A stretch of DNA of 64,000 nt from Clitoria ternatea. Its lineage: Eukaryota; Streptophyta; Magnoliopsida; Fabales; Fabaceae. The translations under genes were made by a program, and so were the position numbers. Below, in pieces: positions 23,891 through 35,894 of this stretch. Each line of letters starts with the position of its first letter. Position 1 is the first letter of the stretch. Location of the stretch: contig CM075673.1 of the NCBI GenBank assembly GCA_037962975.1, positions 123,213,001 to 123,277,000 on the forward strand, written 5' to 3'. The notes beneath the pieces were generated by a model, which saw only the letters and a list, made by a program, of their open reading frames with translations, was not told the DNA's origin and made no database searches.

Positions 23891-24782
23891 ATGGCGTATC
23901 AAAACAACACAATGTTGAACACTCTACTGGATAGGATGGTAGTAGCTTTGGAACGCTAGGGGCGAATGCTCCCCAAGCTCCGCTGAGGCACGACCAAGGA
24001 CTTGACTTCCAGAAGAACCATCCTACGAAATTCAAGGGAGGTTTTGACCCTGAAGGAGCTCAACTATGGATTGAGCAGATGGAGAAGAGCTTCACAGCTA
24101 TGTGATGTGGGGACAACAACAGAGTGGTATATGCTACTTTTATGCTAGTTGGAGAGGTTGAGCACTGGTGGACTCATGTGAGGGTAAGGATGACTGCTGA
24201 TAGAGCTGGGATTACTTGGAAACGGTTTAAGACTGAGTTTCTAGCTAAGTATTTTCCTGAAGACATCAGGAGCCAGAAAGAGCAAGAATTCTTCAATTTG
24301 AGGCAAGGATTCATGACAGTAGGGGACTATGCAGCGAAGTTCGATGAGTTGGATAGGTGTTGTCCTTACTATACTCAGATGAGTGAGGCTTCTCGATGCG
24401 CCAAGTTTGAAGGAGGGCTACGTCAGGACATCCGTTAGGTGATCTGCTACCAGTAAATCACTCAGTTCACTACTCTAGTGGACAGGTGCCATATCTATGA
24501 GCATACGTCAGCACAGAGATTGAAAGGAACTTCTAGTTATAGGCCAGAGCGACGTGCCATTGACAAACGACCTCAGAAAGACTTCAGATCTAGCCAACCC
24601 TATCCCCAACCCAACTTCAGTAGACCCAGTGGAATCACCAAGACCTAGGGTGACAGACCACCTGTGAAGTGCTATGAGTATGGAGGACCTCATCTTTTGA
24701 ATGAATGTCATAAGAGGAACTTGACTTATTACAGTTGTGGGAAGACCGGGCACAAGAGTAATATTGTTCCAAGAAGAACTTG
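23891..24782 (+). pseudogene. gag: Tekay-like gag pseudogene
   Basis: The ATG at 23891 opens MAYQNNTMLNTLLDRM, followed soon by a TAG. The core gag domain is recognisable from 24124 to 24438 (GEVEHWWTHVR, FKTEFLAKYFPEDI, LRQGFMTVGDYAAKFDEL). Two degenerate zinc knuckles lie near 24668-24760 (CYEYGGPHLLNEC and YYSCGKTGHKSN), each missing a ligand. Several stops separate these parts. The protein would form the particle and bind genomic RNA. Confidence 0.8.
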
Positions 24783-24903
24783 AATTTCCCAAAGAGGGAA
24801 GTTAGAGGTTAGATAGGACGTCCTACAGGCCGTGGGAATGGAGGACCAGCTACTAGTGCATCCGTCAATAATCCCAGAATGGAAAATCTAAACTGTCAAG
24901 GCG

Positions 24904-25416
24904 GTGGTAATGCTCAACAAAGACCGAGAAATGCTGCAGTGGACAGGTGGAGGCAATGCTAGAGTCTTCACCATGAATGAAGCAGAGGTTGCACAAGAGA
25001 ATGACCTGGTGCAAGGTACATACTTTATAGGTGATGTGCTTCTAAATATGTTATATGATTCTGGGACCACTCACTCATTTATCTCTAAAGATTGTGTGAA
25101 GCATTTGAATTTACCATTGACCCCTTTATCTGGTAAAATGATTGTTGTCACTGCTGCTAATGAACCCACAAGTTCTTCTGTTATGTGTATGAATTGCCCT
25201 ATCACTATTGATGGAAGGTCCTATCAGGTGGACCTAATTTGTTTACCCTTGATTGATCTTGATATTGTTTTGGGATTGGATTGGCTTGCTGCCAATCACA
25301 TTCTAATTAATTGCCATAATAAGTCTATATCCTATGGAGTTGCGGCACCTGAGCTCTCTCAGCTTGGGAAGTCTGAGTCTGTTGTTGTTACTCGGGAGAT
25401 AACTCCGTTCCAATAA
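24904..25416 (+). pseudogene. pol: Tekay-like aspartic protease region
   Basis: A 170-residue open stretch. The retropepsin signature LYDSGTTHSFIS lies near residues 49-60 and DIVLGLDWLAANHILINC near residues 118-135, as in Tekay/Del proteases. The active aspartate is kept, but the stretch has no start of its own and ends in a stop. It was part of a single gag-pol frame. Confidence 0.8.
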
Positions 25417-25429
25417 GGAGCGCGAGTGT

Positions 25430-26300
25430 TTATGGTCCTTGCTAGTACCAAATATGAGAAAAAGTTAAAGCCTGATCAACTTCCGGTTGTTTGAGAATTC
25501 CCCAAAGTATTTTCAGAGGATATACCAAGGATACTGCCAGAGAGAGAAATTGAGTTTCTACCCGGTACTAGACCAATCTCTATTACTCCGTACCATATGT
25601 CGCCAAAAGAATTCGAGGAACTTAAGAAGTAAATCGAAGAACTTTTGGAGAAAGAATGATTCAACCCAGTGTTTCGCCATGGGGAGCTTTAATGTTATTA
25701 GTAAAGAAGAATGACGGCAGTATGCGTCTGTGTGTGGATTACCATCAGCTGAATAAGGTCACGATCAAGAATCGGTATCCTCTTCCACGCATCAATGATT
25801 TGATGGATCAGCTATAAGGAGCAGTCATTTTCTCTAAGATTGACTTGAGGTCAGGCTATCATCAGATACGAGTAAAGAAGGAAGATGTTCCTAAAACGGC
25901 ATTTCGTACTCGTTACGGTCACTACAAGTGTCTTGTCATGCAATTTGGAGTCACGAATGCACCCGCTATTTTCATGGATTATATGAACCGCATCTTTCAC
26001 CTGTATCTTGATAAATTTGTGGTCGTATTTATCAGTGATATTTTGGTGTACTCCAAGAGTGATGAAGAGCATGAAGAATGCCTTAGGACTGTTCTAAATA
26101 CGTTACATGCAAGGAAATTGTACATGAAGATGTCTAAGTGCGAGTTCCGGCTGAGAGAGGTGCAGTTCTTGGGTCACATTATCTCAGCAGAAGGTATAGC
26201 AGTGGATCCCGCCAAGATTGAGGCAGTGCTACAGTGGGAAAGACCAAAGAACATAACAAAAATCTATAGTTTCTTGGGTCTCGCCGGCTATTATTGAAGG
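25430..26300 (+). pseudogene. pol: Tekay-like reverse transcriptase
   Basis: RT blocks appear in order: PVV(stop)EFPKVFSED, RPISITPYHMSP, a run of four or more stops near 25630-25700, CVDYHQLNKVTIKNRYPLPR, then the open stretch 25845-26297 with RSGYHQIRV and TNAPAIFMDYMNR. The catalytic motif reads FISDILVYSKS: the first of the paired aspartates is serine (AGT at 26034-26036). The product would be catalytically dead even without the stops. Confidence 0.85.
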
Positions 26301-26810
26301 TTTATCAAGAACTTCTCTTGGATAGCTTCCCCTTTGACCAAGTTGACTCACAAAGATCAACCCTTTGTATGGAACGACAAGTGCGAAAGCAGTTTCCTGG
26401 AGCTTTGAAAGAAGCTGACTACCACGCCAGTTCTAATTTTTCCCGATCCTGCTAAATCGTATGAAGTGTACTGTGATGCATCAGAGCAAGGATTAGGATG
26501 TGTGCTGATATAAGAAAGAAAAGTAGTGGCTTACGTATCTCGTCAGTTGAGGCCCCATGAAGTAAATTATCCGACGCATGACTTGGAGTTAGCCATGGTT
26601 ATTTTCACCTTGAAGATCTGGAGGCACTATTTATACAGGACTAAGTTTGAGGTTTTCAACGACCATAAGAGCCTGAAATATCTCTTCAATCAGAAGAAGC
26701 TGAACATGAGGCAACGACAATGGATGGAGTTTATTAAAGATTATAACTTTAAGCTTCATTATCATCCAGGAAAAGAAAATAGCTGATGCGCTTAGCAGGA
26801 AAGCATTGCA
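26301..26810 (+). pseudogene. pol: Tekay-like RNase H
   Basis: After a TGA in the thumb region, KNFSWIASPLTKLTHKD leads into RNase H with VYCDASEQGLGCVL, a stop near 26512, ASRQLRPHEVNYPTHDLEL-type sequence at 26530-26590, and FNDHKSLKYLFNQKKLN. The C-terminus KLHYHPGKEN is followed by a frameshift near 26780. The domain order is normal for Ty3 elements. Confidence 0.8.
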
Positions 26811-26955
26811 TTTGTCCTACATGATGGCTAAGGAGCTTGAACTAGTAGAGTAGTTCTGTGATTTGAATCTCGCCGTGTCACCTAGAGTGGGAAGTTTGAT
26901 GGTTGGAATGCTGAAAGTCTCCAATGAGTTTTTGGATCAGGTTAAGGAAGCCTAG

Positions 26956-28170
26956 TTGACGGATGAGACTCTACAGAAGCAGCTCAAGAAAGCAAAACCT
27001 GGAGAATTTGTACGAGATAAGCAAAGAGTAATCAGGTATCATGAGAGGTTATGTGTACCTGAAAATACTGGTTTGAGAAGGTCCATCTTTGAGGAAGCTC
27101 ACAAAAGCAAGTATAGTGTACACCCTGGAGCGACAAAGATGTACCAAGACCTGAAGAAGGTATTCTGGTGGTAAGGAATGAGGAGGGACATCGCTGAGTA
27201 TGTTAGTAAGTGTTTGACTTGTCAAAAGATAAAAGTAGAGCAGCAACGACCGTATGGGACTCTTCAACCTTTGGAGATTCCTAAATGGAAGTGGGACGAG
27301 ATTACCATGGATTTTGTATCTGGATTTCCAAGAACCCCAGTTGGATGTGATGCAACTTGGGTAGTTATGGATCGACTTACGAAGACCGCGCACTTCATTC
27401 TGGTCAACATGAAGTATTCTTTAGAGAAGCTTATGCAGATCTACATTAGAGAGATAGTTAGACTGCACAGAATACCATTTGCCATTGTATCTGATAGAGA
27501 TCCCCGTTTCACTTCAAGTTTTGGGGAAAACTTGTAACAAGCATTAGGGACCCGATTAAAGCTAAGTTCAGCATATCACCCTCAGACTGATGGTCAGTCA
27601 AAGCATACCATTAGGACTCTTGAGGATCTTCTAAGGATGTGTATGCTTGAACATGGTGGGAGTTGGCAAAAATAGCTACCGCTTATGGAATTTACCTATA
27701 ACAACAGTTATCACACTAGTTTCAGGATGACACTGTATGAAGCTTTGTATGGGAGAAAATGTCGCACGCCCTTGTGTTAGTTCGAGACAGGAGAGAAGGC
27801 TGTAATTGGACTAGAGGTCATCCAAAAGACCACTGAACAAATTAAGGGAATTCAAGCAGTGATGAAAACTTCTCAAGACCGTCAGAAAAGCTACTACGAC
27901 AAGCGTTGAAAACCCCTCATGTTTGAGGAAGGAGATCATATTTTTCTGTGAGTCACTCCTGTAACGGGAGTGGGAAGAGCCTTGAAAACGAAGAAGTTAA
28001 GTCCCAAGTATATAGGACCATATCAAATTCTTGAAAGAATTGGGCCGAGTGCTTATCGCATCGCTCTACCTCTTGAATTGTCAAACCTTCATAATGTTTT
28101 TAATGTCTCTTAACTCTGAAAATATGTACCACATTCTGATCATAACCTAAAACCTGACTAACTTGATCTT
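26956..28170 (+). pseudogene. pol: Tekay-like integrase
   Basis: The zinc-binding N-terminus (HKSKYSVHPGATKMYQDL, CLTCQKIK) spans 26956-27250. The core follows with ITMDFVSGFPRT and VSDRDPRF. The third catalytic acid is replaced by lysine (AAG at 27601-27603 in DGQSKHTIRTLED). Stops lie near 27174, 27537, 27675, 27779 and 27909. The GPYQILERIG and LHNVFNVS motifs of the C-terminal domain end near 28110. The DDE triad is broken, so integration activity is lost. Confidence 0.8.
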
Positions 28171-28358
28171 AAAGAGAACCTTACCTATAAGGCTGTACCA
28201 GTAAAGATTGCAGATAGTCGTCTAAAGCGACTAAGAGGGAAAGATGTATCTTTAGTAAAGGTCATCTGGAGTCAGACCGACGAAGGAGATGCTACGTGGG
28301 AGCTTAAGGAAAAGATGCGAACTCTTTATCCTCATTTGTTTGCTAGCACTAGGTGAAA
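28171..28358 (+). pseudogene. pol: Chromodomain at integrase C-terminus
   Basis: Motifs DSRLKRLRGK, LVKVIWSQ, DATWELKEKMRTLYPHLF form the chromodomain typical of Tekay/Del chromoviruses. It is thought to direct insertion to particular chromatin. The stretch is open here; a TGA follows at about 28354. Confidence 0.8.
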
Positions 28359-28376
28359 TTTCGAGACAAAATTTCT

Positions 28377-28391
28377 AAAAGAAGGGGAGAG
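28377..28391 (+). promoter_or_regulatory. Polypurine tract, Tekay-like element
   Basis: AAAAGAAGGGGAGAG directly abuts the 3' LTR start TGTAATAGCC. It would prime plus-strand DNA synthesis. Confidence 0.8.
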
Positions 28392-31300
28392 TGTAATAGC
28401 CCTCGCTTTTGTGTTAGGTTCTCGAGACCAGTTGTCTGTATTCCATGAATATTTTTATGTGTTTTGATAAATTGGCTACGGCCGACTTATATGTCTGTTT
28501 TAAAGAGATTTTGTGAGTATGAGGTAGGGGTTCTAATTTTAATTATGTAAATAATCAAGATAATTAGGATAACATAATGATGTGTCTAATAACGTTTGTG
28601 ATAACAAAAATTTATAAAATAAGACATTAAGTGATTTAATATAAATATTTAAGTAACTGTTTTAAGTTACTAAAATTGTGTAACTCCCCGGTTTGAGCCC
28701 AGAAATAATCCATGGGACTTGAGTCAAATATTTTTATCCTAAAACATCCCTCATGTTATTCCTAACGACTTTTGTGGAGAGCCCAATACCCAATTTTAAA
28801 CGACCCAGCTTAAAAACGTTGATTTTAAGTTACCCAGGTAAGCCAAAATGCGCGTCTGTACGTATTTTAGGCATAATATATTCTCCCGATATTGGATTTG
28901 AGTCATTCTTGTCCCAAAATCTCTATATCAAATTTATCTAAAACTTTTATGTTCACCACTAAGACCAGTTCTCATCCCATAAATCCCAAAAATTAAAACA
29001 CTACACCAATTCATGTTTTTCCATCATCAGTTTGCCCTAGGTGCAGTGTTTTCTACATTTCTCCCTCATATGGCCATGAAATGGAATGAGGCTTTCACCA
29101 AAATTTGCCTGACACAATTCTCCACAACTTTGATGAAGAAACCAAAGCCCAATTCGTAACCCATTTGGCCCAAAAAAGTCATTTATTCAAGGGACAAAAA
29201 TCCCATCACAGCGCTACACCCTTTTAGTATTTGGGCCATATCTCACTCAATTCTAAATGGATTTTTTACAATTTATATGGATTTAAATAGAACAAAAAGT
29301 TATACAACTTTGATGTTCAACTGATTTCCTAATTCGGCCCACAAGATCCCCTAAAACCTCGAACAAGTGACTGTCTTGCACTTGACACCTAGGCTGACAT
29401 GCACCATGAACCAATAACATTGCTCCATCACTTGGCCACTTGTCCCAAACATGCATAACCCTTCACCATATCACTTTTAGCTGCTTGTGACACATCCCCC
29501 TTGCATGAAAAATTGGTGACACTTGCCCCACTCACTTGCCATGGCCGTGTGACTCTTTGGACACCAAGGAAGTCATATGAAAAATTTTGTTTTTCATTTC
29601 TCTTGCATTGGTTTTGCTTGGTTCTTCTTTCTCCTTCCAACTTAGAGAAATTACAACAACTATTCTCTTCACTTTCTCATCTTTTCTTCACCTAAACCAT
29701 TATCCCATACCCATCATAATCCATTCTAAATCACCATACCACATCATAAAATTCAACATACCACTTTATAAGACCAAAATCTTTTTCTCCTCTACCAAGA
29801 CAGCAAGCATTTTCTCTACTTCTATCCATCAAAATCACGCTAATTCCACCATCCTCCAAGGCATCCACCATTTTCTCTTCTTTGTCCTTAAAACGTATTT
29901 TCACAAACGTTGGAATGACAAACTTTGGCAATTGATGAATTTTCATGTAGGGGCTATTTTCTGGACAGAATCTATTTTTAATTTTACTGTATTTAATTAG
30001 TATTTTTAAAGTTAAACACTTTTAGTTTTGGAATCACTCAAATCGGAATTTTCTTGATAAAATACGATGAAAACAATGTTTTAAATAAAGAAATGAAAAA
30101 TCTACTATATGGTATCTTATTTAGAAAAAGAGAATTCTTTTAATAGAAGGATTATCTTATGAAGGAGAAAATATTTCATCTAATAAATTATGAAGAAATT
30201 TTAGAAAGACAAAATCAAAGTTATTGTCCATTATAAGCGAATACGACGAAGCAAACTTATAGGTGATTAAGGCTAGTACAATATACTTGTCCTTTATTTT
30301 CTCTTGATGGAATAACTTAAATTTTCTTAGGATCATATTTTAAATAAAATGAAGATATGTTATTCCTTTTTACTTAAATATCTAATATAATTTACCCTTA
30401 AATTAGTTATTTTATACTGGAGAATATCTTTATAAAACTTATTTAAGAAACAATCTTGATATTTTAATGAAAAGAATTTTAATAGTATTGCGACTTTGGA
30501 TTCTAGTATCTACTACACGAAAATTTTTATGGCTTAGATACTTTGCATGTTTTAAGGACAAATGAGCTATATGAGTTAGGTTCTGTCTAAAGTCTGGGTA
30601 CCCAAATTAATTGAGACAAGTACATGGCATTTTGCATTTGGAGTTGAGGAGGGATGTTGGATAAATCCCCTAGAGCATATAGTGATGGCTACACTGAAGA
30701 ATCTTCCACGCCTCGATACTCGAGGGCAGTCTAGGGAGTATCACCGGAGGCGGGAATTCCAAGTGGCATCGGATTCACACCCGTCGCCGGACAGCCCGTT
30801 GCAAACTCTGGTGTACTTCGACAAGAGGTAGGATTTTCTATGACCGTGGAGTGCCCTTTCTATGGTGATGTGTGATATGTGTGATTGGCCATTTGATGAT
30901 TGGGATTGTGAGTCCCTACCCATTTGTGAAAACCAGAGCGAGGAGAGCTTTGGTCGCTCTAGTTGGGCAGGGGAGATAAGGGTGGCGGATTGTGCACATC
31001 GTTATTGGTATATGAGATTGATGAGTGGAAGTTGGGCCCCATTGCATATTGGTAATGAATTATGATTTACAGTAATTGAATCTAACATATGCATAGCATG
31101 CCATCATTATATGACTAACCCTCTGATTGTTGTTGACATTTGTTTATGTGAAGTCTTGTATATCTGTTCTAATGTATGCTGTATGTAATCTTTTTTATAA
31201 TTTAAAATATTAAGCCATCCTTGTATGTATATGTTATGGGTTGAGAGCTTTGTACTCACCCCTTTTATTGTTATGTGTGGTTTTTCCTCTTCTGTGATCA

Positions 31301-31638
31301 TTAGTTGAAGGACAAGGCGAGCGTGGGCAGGATTTGGAGTACCTGCAGTAGAGGACGCAAGTTGGAAGTGTTATTTGTGTACATTTTTTGTTTGCGTCAA
31401 GATCGTTATAGACTTGACATTTCTGTTATGTTTTTATTTTACAATATTGTTAGGAGTCGTTGAGCTTTGTACTCTTTTAAATACTCTCATGTTAAAAGAA
31501 TCGATCTATGTAATATATTTATTTTAAAATCGTGTACTGATGATCACCAATAAAAAAATACTCCTATTTTTAGTGACTTCTTAATTAAGTAGGACGTTCT
31601 AGTGTAGGAATTTCTCCTAGTTAATCGAGGGTGTCATA
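28392..31638 (+). repeat. Tekay-like 3' LTR with internal deletion
   Basis: 3247 bp from TGTAATAGCC to GGGTGTCATA, followed by the ATTAG duplication. It is colinear with the three 5' LTR pieces except for the loss of the stretch matching 20158-21118. The join in the 3' LTR lies at about 29885 within CTTCTTTGTCC. Confidence 0.85.
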
Positions 31639-32026
31639 ATTAGCCTTCATGGTCAACATCAAAATTGTAGATAAATTCAATACGGATATTTTGGGACAAG
31701 AATGACTTCATTCCAATAACGGGAAAGGAAATTATGCCTAAAATACGTACAGATGCGCATTTTGGCTTACCCGGGTAACTTAGAATTAAAGGTTTTAGGT
31801 ATGGGTAGTTGGAAACGAGCATCGGGCTCTTTGTAAAAATCGTTAGGGACGATGTGAGGGACGTCTTGGGATGAAAATAATTGACTCAAGTCCCTCAGAT
31901 AATTTCTTGGCCAAAACCGGGGGGTTACACAGTTTAAATGACTTAAACAAAAATACTTTAAATATTTCTATTAGATTTCTAATGTTCTAATTGATAAATC
32001 TCCGTTATTATGAGTATTATCAAACA

Positions 32027-32092
<66 letters not shown>

Positions 32093-32206
32093 CCTAATCA
32101 TCTCTATTACTCACATAATTAAAGCAAGGGTATTCACCTTATATTCACAAAGTATTCAAGACAATTGGCCTTAAAGACCTAACACACAAAAATGAGGGCT
32201 GTTACA
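31639..32206 (-). mobile_element. Minus-strand Tekay-type LTR, right piece
   Basis: The reverse complement starts TGTAACAGCCCTCATTTTTG at 32206 and runs colinear with 4394-4980. Together with 3904-4393 it is the LTR into which the 4394-31638 element inserted. It contains an (ATT)n microsatellite. The 60-residue frame at 31640 is LTR sequence. Confidence 0.75.
32028..32092 (+). repeat. (ATT)n microsatellite
   Basis: An uninterrupted run of about 21 ATT units. Confidence 0.95.
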
Positions 32207-32880
32207 TTACGAAATGGGCATTGGCGGTTTGGTACCTGTAAAAGTATGTCGTGCTTGCGAACAGTTGATAAATTGTATACACATAAGTTATAAATATTTT
32301 CTTTAAATTGAATATGTTGCATATGTATATTTTGGTGACGTAGTATATGCATTAGCCATAAGGACATGGCATATGACCTTGAGGTACCCAAGTGGTATAA
32401 AAACCTATTATTGATAAGAATTGAGAAATGAAATTGGAATTTTTGGACATTAACTAATTGTGTTGTTGTTGTTAGTGTTACCTTTGACTATATATATTTA
32501 TATGGAATATAGCATGTCATGTGAGAAAGATGTGAGTTGGTGAATAGAATCCATATTGTAATATGGCTATTGAAATTGTTTATGTATGTGCTTGGTAGTA
32601 TTCATTATAGATTATGTCCTTATTATTGAGTTGAAAATCCTTGATAGAAGAATGTGTTTGTTTACACTTACATATCTATATTATCAAATTTTTGTTTATT
32701 TGTTCATCATTGAGAAAGTATGCTCACTCTTCATGTTATTTATTTTTAGCTCTTATGTTGTAGGACATGGTTTTGGAGTGATACTTTTTGGAAGGAAGAG
32801 GTATAGTGTGAAAGAGAGGCTTAGATGCCTTGGCCGGTGGAGAAAGGGATACTGAGCTTATAACCCGAAGGGGGAGTACC
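32207..32880 (+). repeat. Long-LTR remnant
   Basis: Blocks GGTTTGGTACC (32229), TATGCTCACTCTTCATG (32719) and GATGCCTTGGCCGG (32826) occur in the same order as in 1-1300. This is an eroded plus-strand piece of the long-LTR superfamily. Reading frames here are short and unsupported. Confidence 0.5.
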
Positions 32881-33840
32881 AGCTGATGGGTTCTTATGTT
32901 GAGAAGTTTGTTGTTCAGCATAAAACTATAATTGTTGCTCCTTATCACACGTAGCCATATTAAAATAGTGAGACGTGTAAGACACCTCTTACCTGGATGC
33001 TTCAAGTTGATGATGTCCATAAGGGCTCACCTTCTTAGTTGGTGTTGAATGCCCACACCTCATCTCAGCTATCTCCTCTCGGAGTAGCCTAATAATCTCA
33101 TCTCTTAGATTAGGAATTGCCGTTGTAGCCATTCACCTGAGGACGTGTTTAAAGCTTCAAAGGCTAAACACCTTGGTTCCAAGTACATCAAATCCTCCAT
33201 ATGTCCCTCGGGGATCCTTGTGTTATCCTCCATGAAAAATTTCTTGTGAATACAAAAGTGGGAATCAATTTATAGGGTCCTACAGGGCATGCCAGTGAAT
33301 TGGTATAGACCGGGGTAGAGAATCCAGTGTGGAGACCAGTCCTGAACTTGTGTTGAAATATTGTTTGTATTACATTAGTCTAGTGGGGATCCGGTATTGT
33401 ACCTTTTATTCCAGTAGGGAGATAGAAGTCTTGAAGTGCTCCATTAGAAATTTCACTAGTCCTACGCGTTGTAGGGCGAAGGAGGGTGTCACCTGTAAAG
33501 ACACTCCGATGCTCAAGTCAATGGAATATTCAGAGAGAATACCAGAGCTCAAGCGTCAGTTATAGTCAAGAATGTTCTATCTTTTCCTTGTCAATTCGTG
33601 GGTATTTATACCAGAAAGTAATGCATATGGTTATATAAGTTAGCCTTGATCTACCAGTATCGAGAAAATGGCTCATACTAGTATTAGATTGTGGGTCTCA
33701 TACATGATGCCAATGTAGAATCATATCTTCAAGCGAGATGTTGTTCGTCCATGGCATTTATGGATGTAAATTACCATCTTGCCTATAGGCCGATATGGAG
33801 ACTGGATCAATTTATATTGTTAGCATATTAAATTGAAATA
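32881..33840 (-). mobile_element. Tat-like Ty3 leader/LTR fragment (minus)
   Basis: On the minus strand a TATAAATACCC box (about 33600) is followed by GACTTGAGCATCGGAGTGTC (33498-33517) and CAGGTGACACCC. A GACTTGAGC(G/A)TCGGAGTG block near the LTR end is characteristic of plant Tat-type Ty3 elements. Further along the minus strand, a frame beginning MATTAIPNLRDEIIRLLREE (ATG near 33132) resembles a gag start with an acidic coiled coil, but it stops after about 50 codons. Limits are uncertain and no pol is left. Confidence 0.4.
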
Positions 33841-34522
33841 TATTTAATATTTTTTTATCTTTATTAGACATATAGTATGTTTTTTAGTGTTATTGACTTC
33901 ATTTTTTAAATTTTAACTTTTTAAAAATGTAGAGTTCTAAGTCCATTTTACTGAAAAAAAACATTTACAACTTTAGGAGCATGATATTCCCTGAAGATCA
34001 AGTAAGATTGGTTCCTTAACATTTGTTTTCGCGGACGGGTCAGACTGATCCTATAAATTCAATTTTTTTTGCCGTCTTTATAATTTTACAAAAGAAAGAT
34101 CAAACTTGTTTTGTGGGCCAGACAAAAAAGCCTTCAATAATTCAAATTTAGGTTTTAAATACCAAAACCCGTCCATTTTTTTGAGAAGACCCATCACCAA
34201 TTTTATCAACTTTAATAATCATAAATAAAATGAAAATTCCCTTCCTTAATTTGTTTCTTTAGTTCCATATATACGTTATAATAGAAAAATCCAATAACCT
34301 CTTCTCGTTATATGTGACGAATGACATAAAAAATAAAGCCCTACATTTTCAATATAATAAATTAAATCAACCATTTTTTAAATTTATGTAAAGAAATTTC
34401 CAATATAATAAATTAAATCGACCATTTTCCAAATTTATGTAAAGAAATTTCCAATATAATAAATTAAATAAGCCATTTTCTAAATTTATGTAAAGAAGTT
34501 ATCTTTTGCTTAGCGTTTTGGC
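33841..34522. other. AT-rich stretch without genes
   Basis: Strongly AT-rich DNA with no coding signal, containing the 51-bp tandem repeat at 34350-34502. It may be the 5' flank of the C2-protein pseudogene that follows. Confidence 0.5.
34350..34502. repeat. 3 x 51-bp tandem repeat
   Basis: Units start at 34350, 34401 and 34452 with CAATATAATAAATTAAAT and end AAAGAAATTTC. They differ at a few positions only, so the duplication is fairly recent. Confidence 0.9.
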
Positions 34523-35766
34523 TTGGCGCTAACGATTGGTGAATGGTTGGACCACCACACCACCATCAAATCCATAGCCTCTGCCTGTCCCCTTGTCACC
34601 AAAACAACTTCAATTTACATCTTTTGCAAATCTTATATCACAATGACAATGTCATCCCTGTACCAACTCCTTGAAATCAACATCATTTTTGTGCGAAACT
34701 CTCCCATCGTCACAAAATCCACCAAGGCCTACACGGTGGGTGGGTACACTCCTGCTGTAAATTGGTCAAGTGGGAAACACTAATCCCATGTGGAATGAAA
34801 AATTTGTGTTCCACGTGGGTGGTAACTTTCTTACCTCCAAAGTTCTCTAATCGTGATTAAAATCTAGACCATCTCATAGCTCCATGATGTCTTTATTGAC
34901 ACCATTAGCGTCCTAGTCAGTAATCTCTTGCCATTTTCCTCCACCGATAAAAAATATAGACTCTTTTATGGCACTTCAGATTAGAAGACCCTTCGGTCGA
35001 CCATAAGGAATTCTTAACATCATGTCACCCTCGTCGACAGAACCATGTGAAGCATGCCTCTTTATTCAGATTTCTCCTCCACCACCGGCTATAAAGATCT
35101 CATGGAATTGAATAACGTGGATAAGAAGAAATCAAAACCCAATGGCAAGGATGAAAACTACACAATTAAAAACGATGAAGACGAAACCTTGGTTATGGAT
35201 TGTAAGCTTTTAACGTGATAACATTGTTAAAGTGAGAAAAATGATTCGACTATTAATGATTACCCTTGCTATGATGGTGTTCGAAAAAGAGATTATTATG
35301 GATTTAATGGAAAAGAATATAGTGTGTAGGCAAAAAAAATGTTTTCAACTAGTAGTCTTTGATGCCAAATGTGGGGCCCTCGTCGTCGGTGGAGGCGACA
35401 ATAATTGCTAAAGGGATATATCCAGTGCCTCTGCTACCATCGCTCTCGTCATTGATGATGACGAAGAGTTTGATGGTGGATGGGTGATCGGGGAGTAATC
35501 GCACAAAATGGATGAATACGAAAATTAAGCAATGGAGGAATGAGCTCACGCCATCATACCACAAGTAAGATTTGAAGAAGTTGATGCAAACACTGAAGCA
35601 TGGTGGCCAAACGTTGAAAAAGAGCAAGACATTTTCATGTTTTAGGACTGTGTTTGGGTGCGAGTTTTTGATTACTTGCAGAGCAAGTAACCACAAGAAA
35701 AGGAATGCGAGTGGGAAATGTCTCATTGATGTATCTAATTTTGAGCTTACTTATGGATCTTCCTAG
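34523..35766 (+). pseudogene. C2-domain protein (SRC2-like) pseudogene
   Basis: Pieces of one plant C2-domain protein family appear in the right order on one strand, in shifting frames. The C2 start is SSLYQLLEINIIFV then KAYTVGGY (about 34660-34740). C2 strands NPMWNEKFVFHVGGNFL lie at 34782-34832, VLVSNLLPF at 34915-34940, LQIRRPFGRP near 34976, SMPLYSDFSSTTGYKDLM near 35050-35105, VGPSSSVEATIIAKGIYPV at 35371-35427, and the tail FSCFRTVFGCEFLITC at 35629-35676. C2 domains bind membranes, often with calcium. At least five frameshifts or stops are needed to join the pieces, so it is long dead. This is the only host-gene relic seen, and no introns are apparent. Confidence 0.7.
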
Positions 35767-35894
35767 GTTTGAAGATTATTTTATTAAGGGACCAACAAAC
35801 ATGATTTAGTGTTCATTTAGTATTCAGTTGGGTAAACAGAATTATGAAAATGGAAAAATTTAAAGGTTAATATTAATCCTTCATGTTGTTCGAG

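Larger units (their letters stand above)
4394..31638 (+). mobile_element. Tekay/Del-like Ty3 chromovirus, complete but decayed
   Basis: The element is bounded by a perfect 5-bp target duplication, ATTAG (4389-4393 and 31639-31643). The 5' LTR begins TGTAACAACCC, ends GGGTGTCACA at 23694, and is followed by a tRNA-Met type primer site. The internal order is gag, protease, RT, RNase H, integrase, chromodomain, then the polypurine tract and 3' LTR. DSGTTHSFIS protease, FI(D)DILVYSKS reverse transcriptase and a C-terminal chromodomain place it in the Tekay/Del group (family knowledge). A CRM-like element and a solo LTR are nested in the 5' LTR. Many stops and two catalytic substitutions make it non-functional. 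Confidence 0.85.

Noticed and set aside
35349..35726. 125-residue minus-strand frame with hydrophobic N-terminus
   Set aside because: The plus strand here carries the C-terminal motifs of the C2-domain protein relic, so this is an antisense shadow.
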